From Pseudomonadota bacterium (lineage in GTDB: Bacteria; Pseudomonadota; Alphaproteobacteria; Elsterales; Elsteraceae): a DNA stretch of 8,824 bases. Made by a program: the position numbers and the translations under genes. Where the stretch lies: assembly GCA_016195115.1 (NCBI GenBank), contig JACQAI010000007.1, forward strand, positions 1 through 8,824, written 5' to 3'. Numbering within the stretch: position 1 is the stretch's first letter; every line of letters starts with the position of its first letter. Of this stretch, positions 1 to 4,881 are shown piece after piece. The notes beneath the pieces are model-generated. The model did not search any database, was not told the origin of the DNA, and saw nothing but the letters and a program-made list of their open reading frames with translations.

Positions 1-2005
1 CGATGGTGCCGCAATCCTCGCAGACGCCGAAGTCGAGCAGATCGACGCGGCCGGTCGCCGGGTCGACCGCGACCACCGCGACGGTGGTCGCATAGGAGAA
101 CACGCCGCTGTCGGATGCCGGCTGATAGGTCTCGGTCGCTTCGAGGATGGGATCGGTCTGCGGCGGCAGGCGCTCCATGCGCAAATGCGCGGTGCGCGCG
201 ATCTCGGCCAGGCTGACCGAGCCGGCCGGTCCGATCACCTGGTCGTCGGCCAGCCGCACCTGGTCGGGCGGGCACTGCAGCAGGTGCGCGCCGATGCGTT
301 TGACCTTGTCGCCGAGGGTGCGGCTGGCGCGCGCCACCGCGCCGCCCGCCATCACCATGCTGCGCGAGGCGAACGTCCCCATGCCGAACGGGCACAGCGC
401 GCTGTCGCCGTGACGCACCGCGATGCGCGCCGGCGAGATGCCGAGCTCGTGGTGCGCGACCTGCGCCAAGGTGGTCTCCAAGCCTTGACCGTGCGACTGA
501 ATGCCGACCAGCAGCACCAGCGAGCCGTCGGTCATCAGCCGCGCGGTCGCCGACTCATATCCGGGGACGATGGGCGTGCCGCGGGAGACCCACTCGCTGC
601 AGCCGTGCGCGGTCTGCTCGGCGTAGCACGCGAAGCCGACGCCGATCAGCCGGCCGTCGGGCTCGCCGGCGCTCTGGCGCCGCCGCACCGCGGCGACGTC
701 GACCAGGCCGGCGGCTTGCCGCACGCTTTCGGGATAGTCGCCGCCGTCCAAGGTCATGTCCGCGATGGTGCGATAGGGCATCGCCGTGGGCGGCACCATG
801 TTGTCCAGGCGCACCTGCATCGGGTCGCGGCCGATTGCGCGTGCGACCTCGTCGATCGTGCGCTCGATCGCGAAGCAGGCGCCCGGCCGCGCGACGCCGC
901 GATAGGGCCCGAGCGGCGCCTTGTTGGTCGCCACCGTGTAGCCGCGCGCGCGATAGTGCTGGATGCAATAGAGGCCGGGCAGGTTGCGCAGCGCCATGCC
1001 GGTTTCCATCAGGGCGCTGTTCGGCCACAGCGCGTAGGCGCCGCCGTCGACGAAGATCTCGGCGTCGAGGCCGAGCACCTTGCCGGCCTGATCGGCGTAG
1101 GCGGTGACGCGATAGAAATGATCGCGCGCATGCGCCGACGCCAACAGGTGCTCGCGGCGGTCCTCGATCCAGCGCACCGGCTGGCCGAGCTCGAGCGCCA
1201 ATGCGGCGATCACGATCTCCTCGGGATAGAGCCGGTTCTTGACCCCGAAGCCGCCGCCGACGTCGGGCGCGATGACGCGGATGCGCTGCTCGTCGCGCTC
1301 GAGCGCCTCGGCCAAGCCGACACGCATGACGTGCGGGCCCTGGGTCGAGTCGTAGACCACCAGCTCATCGGTGCGGTGATCGAGATAGGCGAGCACGCCG
1401 CGCGTCTCCATCGGCACGCCGACCTGGCGGTTCAGGCGGTACTCGCGCTTGACCACGATCGCGGCGGCATTCTCCGCCGCTGCGATGTCGCCGGCCTCGA
1501 AGCGGCTCTCGAGATAGAGGTTGTCGGCCCACGGCTCGTGGACGCGCGGCGCGCCGGCGCGGATCGCCGCGACCGCGTCGACCACCGCGGGCAGTTCCTC
1601 GATCCGCACCTCGACCCCCTGGGCGAGGTCTTCGGCGGCGGCGCGGCTCGGCGCGACGCAGGCGGCCAAAATCTCGCCGGCAAAGCGCACCTTGTCGGTC
1701 GCCAGCGGCGGATAGCCCGAGGCCTTGAAGCCGGGAATGCTGGGCACCGAGCGTACCGGCTTGAGGCGCGGCAGGTCGCGCGCGGTGAAGACGCGGCCTT
1801 GCCGGTCGCCCGGCGCGATGATCCCGAGCAAGCGGCCGTGCGCATGCGCGCTGCGCACGAACGCGACCTCGAGGATGTTGGGCAGCGCCACGTCGGCGAC
1901 GAAGCAGGCGCGGCCGGCGAGGTGGCGCGCGTCCTCCTTGCGCAGCAGCCGGGCGCCGATGCCGAAAGCCGGCGGCGCGGTTTGGGGGCTCGCCATGGCG
2001 CCCAT
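1..2005 (-). CDS. Molybdopterin-binding large subunit, xanthine dehydrogenase / CoxL-like family (partial, C-terminus off window)
   Basis: The minus strand is open without a stop from 2005 to the left edge, giving 668 residues. Members of this family are usually about 750-800 residues, so roughly the last 100 are missing. These subunits bind the Mo-molybdopterin cytosine dinucleotide cofactor and hydroxylate a carbon of the substrate, passing electrons to a 2Fe-2S subunit and a FAD subunit. Visible family motifs are an N-terminal GARLLRKEDARHLAG-type segment (about 17-31), GGGFGVK (250-256), PYRGVARP (367-374), QSHGQG (503-508) and the EDCG segment at the cut end. PYRGVARP occupies the active-site loop position and matches the 'AYRGAGR' group, not the AYxCSFR loop of true CO dehydrogenase, so CO oxidation is unlikely; the substrate is unknown. 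The start is uncertain: ATG at 2005 or the in-frame ATG at 1996, with no strong Shine-Dalgarno for either. The partner subunits are not in the window and would lie past the left edge if adjacent. Confidence 0.9.
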   Translation of the reverse strand, partial: MGAMASPQTAPPAFGIGARLLRKEDARHLAGRACFVADVALPNILEVAFVRSAHAHGRLLGIIAPGDRQGRVFTARDLPRLKPVRSVPSIPGFKASGYPPLATDKVRFAGEILAACVAPSRAAAEDLAQGVEVRIEELPAVVDAVAAIRAGAPRVHEPWADNLYLESRFEAGDIAAAENAAAIVVKREYRLNRQVGVPMETRGVLAYLDHRTDELVVYDSTQGPHVMRVGLAEALERDEQRIRVIAPDVGGGFGVKNRLYPEEIVIAALALELGQPVRWIEDRREHLLASAHARDHFYRVTAYADQAGKVLGLDAEIFVDGGAYALWPNSALMETGMALRNLPGLYCIQHYRARGYTVATNKAPLGPYRGVARPGACFAIERTIDEVARAIGRDPMQVRLDNMVPPTAMPYRTIADMTLDGGDYPESVRQAAGLVDVAAVRRRQSAGEPDGRLIGVGFACYAEQTAHGCSEWVSRGTPIVPGYESATARLMTDGSLVLLVGIQSHGQGLETTLAQVAHHELGISPARIAVRHGDSALCPFGMGTFASRSMVMAGGAVARASRTLGDKVKRIGAHLLQCPPDQVRLADDQVIGPAGSVSLAEIARTAHLRMERLPPQTDPILEATETYQPASDSGVFSYATTVAVVAVDPATGRVDLLDFGVCEDCGTI

Positions 2006-2010
2006 CGTGT

Positions 2011-2025
2011 CCGCAAAGGTTGCGG
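2011..2025. repeat. Short inverted repeat just upstream of the molybdenum hydroxylase start
   Basis: CCGCAA (2011-2016), three bases, then TTGCGG (2020-2025) form a perfect 6-base inverted repeat. It ends five bases before the ATG at 2005 of the minus-strand gene, where a ribosome binding site would sit. It could be a small 5'-UTR hairpin or a protein-binding dyad, or it could be chance. Confidence 0.3.
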
Positions 2026-2116
2026 TCTGACAAGGACTTAGGGGACAGTAGCCGAGCCGGCCGGGGACTGGCATACTAGGCCATCACCCGCCGTCAGACT
2101 TCGAGGAGCACCCGAG

Positions 2117-2617
2117 ATGCCCAAAGCAAGACTGCGCCACATCGCGATGTCGGTGAAGGACCCGCAAGAGACCGCGAAGTTCTATCAGGAAGCGTTCGGC
2201 ATGGAGTATGTCGGCAAGTCCGACAGCGACATCGCCAAGGCCGTGTTCCTGACCGACGGCGTGATCAATCTGGCGCTGCTCGCCTTCAAGTCCGACGAGA
2301 TGGCTCAGGGCTTCAAGAAGGACTATGTCGGCCTGCACCACATCGGCTTCTGGATCGATGATCCGAAAGAGGCCTGCGCCGACGTCGAGAAGGCCGGCGC
2401 CAAGTGGCTGATGGGCGAGGTCGCCAACATGGGCGGCGGCTTCTACGAGATCAAATACACCGATCCCAACGGCGTGGTCTTCGACTTGAGCCACCACGGC
2501 TGGGGCGGCGCCGTGAAGGATCCGGGCGAGTCGAACGAGGCCGGGCCCACCGTCGAGACCATGCGGGCGCGGCGCGCGGCGCGCAAATCCAAGCAGCTCG
2601 AGCCCGCGGGCGACTAA
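2117..2617 (+). CDS. VOC (glyoxalase/dioxygenase fold) family protein
   Basis: This 166-residue protein has the paired beta-alpha-beta-beta-beta modules of the vicinal oxygen chelate superfamily: RHIAMSVKDPQETAKFYQ (7-24) opens the first, and LHHIGFWIDD (73-82) with the YTDPNGVVFDLSHHGW strand (114-129) forms the second. Likely metal ligands by analogy are H8, H75 and an acidic residue in the DPNG-x4 strand. The strand has D123 where many VOC enzymes have glutamate, so the metal site may differ or be absent. The family includes lactoylglutathione lyases, extradiol dioxygenases and epimerases, and the sequence does not say which activity applies. A basic, polar tail of about 30 residues follows the fold. 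The ATG at 2117 is supported by GAGGAG at 2103-2108, eight bases upstream. The FAD monooxygenase starts 53 bases downstream on the same strand, so the two are probably co-transcribed; the upstream gene is divergent. Confidence 0.88.
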   Translation: MPKARLRHIAMSVKDPQETAKFYQEAFGMEYVGKSDSDIAKAVFLTDGVINLALLAFKSDEMAQGFKKDYVGLHHIGFWIDDPKEACADVEKAGAKWLMGEVANMGGGFYEIKYTDPNGVVFDLSHHGWGGAVKDPGESNEAGPTVETMRARRAARKSKQLEPAGD

Positions 2618-2658
2618 ACCCGCCGCGCGGCAGGGGCGAGAGCCCCGCGAGCGCCCAA

Positions 2659-2664
2659 GAGAGG
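2659..2664 (+). promoter_or_regulatory. Ribosome binding site that decides the GTG start of the FAD monooxygenase
   Basis: GAGAGG lies six bases before the GTG at 2671. It argues against any upstream in-frame start, since those fall inside the VOC gene. A small GGGGC-GAGA-GCCCC hairpin (2633-2646) sits between the VOC stop codon and this site; it has no T-run and does not look like a terminator. Confidence 0.7.
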
Positions 2665-2670
2665 TTCCCC

Positions 2671-3894
2671 GTGCGCAGGGCGGAACACCTGCCGGTCGTC
2701 GTCGGCGGCGCCGGGCCGGTCGGTGCGACCTGCGCCTTCGGGCTGTGGCGGCGCGGCGTGCCGGTCGTCATCGTCGAGGCCGAGCCGGCGCCGGTGATCG
2801 ACCAGCGCGCCGCCTCGACCCAGCCGCCGACCCTCGAGATCCTCGCCGAGCTCGGGCTCTACGAGAAGGCGCTGGCGCGCGGCCTGGTGTCGCCGACCTT
2901 CCGCTTCTTCGACCGCCTGACCGGCGCGCGCGTCGCCGAGTTCGATTGCGGCCTGCTCAAGGACGACACGCCTTTTCCGTTCGTCCTCCAGCATGAGCAG
3001 TTCAAGCTGGTCGACACCATCCTGAAGGAGGTCGCCGACGCGGCGGATTTTTCCGTGCGCTTCTCCAGCAAGGTGACGGGCTTCGTCCAGGGCGCCGACG
3101 ACATTGCGGTGGCGCTCGACGGGCCGAGCGGCGCCGAGACCGTGCGCTGCAGCTACCTGATCGGCTGCGACGGCGGTCGCAGCACGGTGCGCAAGCAGGC
3201 CGACATCGCGTTCGAGGGATTCACCTATCCGGAAAAATTCATCAAGATCGGCACGACCTTCGACTTCCTGTCGATCGGCCGCGACTACTGCTTCCGGAAT
3301 TATTTCTCCGACCCCGACGAGTGGTGCAACCTCTTCAAGGTCAAGGGCGACGGTGAGCCCGGCATCTGGCGCGCGATCTTCCCGAGCCGGGTCGACGAGA
3401 CCGACGAGGAAGCGTTGAGCGAAGCCGGCATGCGCCGGCGGCTCACAAAATTCTTTCCCGGCAACGCCGACTGGGAGATCGCCTACAGCGCGATCTACGC
3501 CGTCAACCAGCGCGTCGCCGAGACCTTCAGAAAAGGCCGGGTGCTGCTCGCCGGCGACGCCGCCCACGTCAACAATCCGATCGGCGGCATGGGCATGAAC
3601 GGCGGCATCCACGACGCCGCCAACCTCTACGAGCGCCTGGCCCGCGTGTGGCGCGGCGAGGCCGACGACGCCGAGCTCGACCGCTACAGTCGGCAGCGCC
3701 GCAAGGCCCAGCTCGACTTCGTCCAGCAGCAGACCATCCGGAACAAGCAGCAGCTCGAGGAGCGCGACCCCACGCGCCGCCGCCAGCATCTCGACGAGCT
3801 CAAGCGCATCGGCGACACGCCCAAGCTCGCGCGCGACTTCCTGCGCAACGCCACCCTGATCAACAGCGTCCACGCCGCCGCCCAAGTGGCGTAG
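2671..3894 (+). CDS. Group A FAD-dependent monooxygenase (aromatic-ring hydroxylase type)
   Basis: This 407-residue protein has the three signatures of single-component flavoprotein hydroxylases (p-hydroxybenzoate hydroxylase / UbiH / MhpA type). They are the dinucleotide-binding GAGPVG (13-18) followed by an acidic strand end (VVIVE, E36), the DG motif YLIGCDGGRS (162-171), and the GD motif VLLAGDAAHVNNPIGGMGMN (291-310), which contacts the FAD ribityl chain. Such enzymes use NAD(P)H and O2 to insert one oxygen atom, usually into an activated aromatic ring, in the cytoplasm. There is no signal peptide or membrane segment. The GTG start at 2671 places the nucleotide-binding strand at the usual N-terminal position. 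The long C-terminal thioredoxin-like domain of phenol/MhpA-type hydroxylases is absent; the chain ends with a charged helical region. Adjacency to the VOC gene suggests sequential steps in degradation of an aromatic or related compound, but the substrate is unknown. Confidence 0.88.
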   Translation: MRRAEHLPVVVGGAGPVGATCAFGLWRRGVPVVIVEAEPAPVIDQRAASTQPPTLEILAELGLYEKALARGLVSPTFRFFDRLTGARVAEFDCGLLKDDTPFPFVLQHEQFKLVDTILKEVADAADFSVRFSSKVTGFVQGADDIAVALDGPSGAETVRCSYLIGCDGGRSTVRKQADIAFEGFTYPEKFIKIGTTFDFLSIGRDYCFRNYFSDPDEWCNLFKVKGDGEPGIWRAIFPSRVDETDEEALSEAGMRRRLTKFFPGNADWEIAYSAIYAVNQRVAETFRKGRVLLAGDAAHVNNPIGGMGMNGGIHDAANLYERLARVWRGEADDAELDRYSRQRRKAQLDFVQQQTIRNKQQLEERDPTRRRQHLDELKRIGDTPKLARDFLRNATLINSVHAAAQVA

Positions 3895-3912
3895 CTCGCG
3901 ACAACTTACGCA

Positions 3913-4002
3913 ACCGTCATCCCGGCGAAAGCCGGGATCCAGGGTCGCGCATCCGACACTCGTCACTTGCTCCTGGATCCCGGCTTTCGCCGGGATGACG
4001 GT
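3913..4002. repeat. Inverted pair of REP-like palindromes (BIME-like element)
   Basis: A perfect 31-base inverted repeat has arms at 3913-3943 and 3972-4002 around a 28-base spacer. Each arm is itself a hairpin: ATCCCGGC, tetraloop GAAA (TTTC on the other arm), GCCGGGAT, with 8-base stems at 3919-3938 and 3977-3996. This sequence type is a common dispersed intergenic palindrome in GC-rich proteobacteria, and its translation gives the familiar spurious peptide VIPAKAGIQ. It lies 18 bases after the FAD monooxygenase stop. A role in mRNA 3'-end protection or weak termination is possible, but there is no clear T-run. Confidence 0.85.
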
Positions 4003-4060
4003 CTGTTGTTGGCGGCGGGAGCGTCGCAAGAAGCGGGTCGTCTGCGACGGCGGCGCTCGC

Positions 4061-4082
4061 CATGTTGGGGGCATCCAACATG
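4061..4082 (+). promoter_or_regulatory. Hairpin abutting the ribosome binding site of the DUF1203 gene
   Basis: CATGTTGG (4061-4068) and CCAACATG (4075-4082) are perfectly complementary over 8 bases with a 6-base loop. The last base of the 3' arm is the first G of the GGAGGG Shine-Dalgarno (4082-4087). In RNA this would place a stable stem against the ribosome binding site. Whether it regulates translation is inference. A weaker 7-base dyad (4022-4028 with 4043-4049) lies just upstream. Confidence 0.4.
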
Positions 4083-4094
4083 GAGGGCATCGCC

Positions 4095-4553
4095 ATGAGC
4101 TTCCGCATCCAAGGCCTGCCGGCCGAGAAATTTCGCCCACTGTTCGCGTTGTCGGATGATGACTTGAAATGGCACGGCGCGCTCCGGCGCATCACGCAGC
4201 GCAATTCGCCGTGCCGCGTCAGCCTGACCGATGCCGAGCCGGGCCAGGAGGTCATCCTGGTGAACTTCGAGCATCTGCCGGTCGACAATCCCTACTACGC
4301 GCGCTACGCGATTTTCGTGCGCGCGGGCGAGCAGACCTACGACGCGGTCGACCAGGTGCCCGAGCAGTTGCGCCGGCGCGTGCTGGCGCTGCGCACCTGG
4401 GATGCCCAGGACATGATGGTCGGCCACGAGGTCGTCGACGGTCGCGAGATCGAAGGCGCGATCGATCGGCTGTTCGCCGATTCGCGGGCGGCCTACATGC
4501 ACGCGCACTTCGCAGGGCCCGGCTGTTACGCGGCACGCATCGAGCGGGCGTAA
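4095..4553 (+). CDS. DUF1203 family protein, function unknown
   Basis: This 152-residue protein opens with MSFRIQGLPAEKFRPLFALS and carries the conserved core PCRVSLTDAEPGQEVILVNF (39-58), a following EHLPVDNPYYA segment (59-69) and the C-terminal AHFAGPGCYAARIER (137-151). These features match the DUF1203 family, which has no established biochemical role. Length is typical and no signal peptide or membrane segment is visible. The ATG at 4095 is preferred because GGAGGG (4082-4087) lies seven bases upstream and because family members begin at MSF; in-frame ATGs at 4062 and 4080 lack such a site. The gene stands alone between the REP-like repeat and the glycine riboswitch. Its position directly upstream of the gcv leader does not by itself imply a role in glycine metabolism. 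Confidence 0.85.
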   Translation: MSFRIQGLPAEKFRPLFALSDDDLKWHGALRRITQRNSPCRVSLTDAEPGQEVILVNFEHLPVDNPYYARYAIFVRAGEQTYDAVDQVPEQLRRRVLALRTWDAQDMMVGHEVVDGREIEGAIDRLFADSRAAYMHAHFAGPGCYAARIERA

Positions 4554-4568
4554 GGGCCGTTGAACCGA

Positions 4569-4705
4569 CGCCATCCCCCTGATACGGTCGCTCCACGCCG
4601 ACGAACCCTGCGGGAGAGACCGGCGTGACGAACCAGGCCACGCCGGCGCCGAAGGAGCAACCGGCCCCGGAAACTCTCAGGCAAAAGGACCGCAGGGGGA
4701 TGGCG
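4569..4705 (+). promoter_or_regulatory. Leader-linker pairing element spanning glycine aptamer 1
   Basis: The 13 bases at 4569-4581 (CGCCATCCCCCTG) are the exact reverse complement of 4693-4705, which is the 3' strand of aptamer 1 P1 plus the inter-aptamer linker. Tandem glycine riboswitches are known to form a leader-linker helix (P0). Here the helix could be 9 base pairs (4569-4577 with 4697-4705) alongside a 7-base-pair P1, or the full 13 at the cost of most of P1. The function is inferred, and it requires transcription to start upstream of 4569. Confidence 0.5.
4606..4697 (+). promoter_or_regulatory. Glycine riboswitch, aptamer 1
   Basis: The sequence carries the glycine-aptamer signatures GCGGGAGAG (4610-4618), GCCGAAGGAGCAA (4648-4660) and CTCTCAGGCAAAAGGACCGC (4674-4693). 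P1 is a perfect 8-base pairing of 4606-4613 with 4690-4697, and P2 is a perfect 8-base pairing of CCGGCGTG (4620-4627) with CACGCCGG (4639-4646). It lies directly upstream of gcvT, the usual location for this RNA, where glycine binding normally raises expression of the cleavage system. Confidence 0.95.
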
Positions 4706-4807
4706 CTCTGGAAAGCGGCCCGCGCTTGTGTACGGCGCGCGGGCCCACCGAAGAGGTAAGGCGCACGACGGCGTCGTGCGGCAATCTTTCAGGTGCCGAG
4801 GACAGAG
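4706..4807 (+). promoter_or_regulatory. Glycine riboswitch, aptamer 2
   Basis: A second complete aptamer follows after a short linker, giving the tandem architecture. P1 pairs CTCTG (4706-4710) with CAGAG (4803-4807). A strong stem pairs GGCCCGCGC (4717-4725) with GCGCGGGCC (4737-4745). The core CCGAAGAGGTAA (4748-4759), a CGCACGAC / GTCGTGCG hairpin (4762-4780) and the conserved ATCTTTCAGGTGCCGAGGAC (4784-4803) are all present. No inactivating change is evident. Confidence 0.95.
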
Positions 4808-4811
4808 GGGG

Positions 4812-4857
4812 CCGTCGCACGAACCGGGCGCACGCGCGCCCGGCGAGCGTGCGACGG
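4812..4857 (+). promoter_or_regulatory. Nested hairpin in the riboswitch expression platform
   Basis: An outer 9-base perfect stem (CCGTCGCAC 4812-4820 with GTGCGACGG 4849-4857) encloses an inner 8-base perfect stem (CCGGGCGC 4824-4831 with GCGCCCGG 4836-4843, loop ACGC). It starts four bases after aptamer 2 P1. No T-run follows, so it is not a canonical intrinsic terminator. It could pause polymerase, guide folding, or separate the aptamers from the ribosome binding site 14 bases further on. Confidence 0.6.
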
Positions 4858-4871
4858 TCGCGCGTGTTCTC

Positions 4872-4876
4872 GGAGG
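4872..4876 (+). promoter_or_regulatory. Ribosome binding site that decides the TTG start of gcvT
   Basis: GGAGG lies five bases before TTG at 4882. The in-frame GTG at 4864 has no such site, and other upstream in-frame starts fall within the riboswitch. A T-protein beginning at 4882 also has the normal family length. Confidence 0.75.
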
Positions 4877-4881
4877 CCCGC

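Noticed and set aside
185..2041. A 618-codon open frame on the plus strand across the molybdenum hydroxylase gene
   Set aside because: It is codon-aligned antisense to the real gene and stays open because of G/C bias at third positions. Its low-complexity Arg/Ala/Asp/His-rich product has no family features, while the minus strand shows clear motifs.
2404..2670. An upstream 89-codon extension of the FAD monooxygenase frame starting inside the VOC gene
   Set aside because: The extension is an out-of-frame reading of the VOC gene. The GTG at 2671 has a good Shine-Dalgarno and places the FAD-binding strand at the normal N-terminus.
3913..4002. REP-like inverted repeat read as a CRISPR array or an insertion-sequence end pair
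   Set aside because: There are only two copies, in inverted orientation, with a 28-base spacer and no room for a transposase; it matches the pattern of dispersed palindromic repeats.
2614..4140. A 508-codon minus-strand open frame spanning the FAD monooxygenase, the repeat and part of DUF1203
   Set aside because: It is antisense to well-supported genes and includes the translated REP-like repeat (VIPAKAGIQ), a known sign of spurious open frames.
4560..4588. Possible promoter TTGAAC (4560-4565), 17 bases, TACGGT (4583-4588) before the riboswitch
   Set aside because: Only a partial match to consensus. It would also start transcription downstream of the 4569-4581 strand that pairs perfectly with the linker. 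It remains possible if that pairing is chance.
4812..4860. Hairpin read as an intrinsic terminator of the gcv leader
   Set aside because: The stem is strong, but no T-run follows it, so a canonical Rho-independent terminator is not supported.
4726..4881. An N-terminal extension of GcvT beginning within the riboswitch
   Set aside because: The region is aptamer RNA and the expression platform, and the added peptide does not resemble GcvT. TTG at 4882 has the ribosome binding site and gives the usual length.
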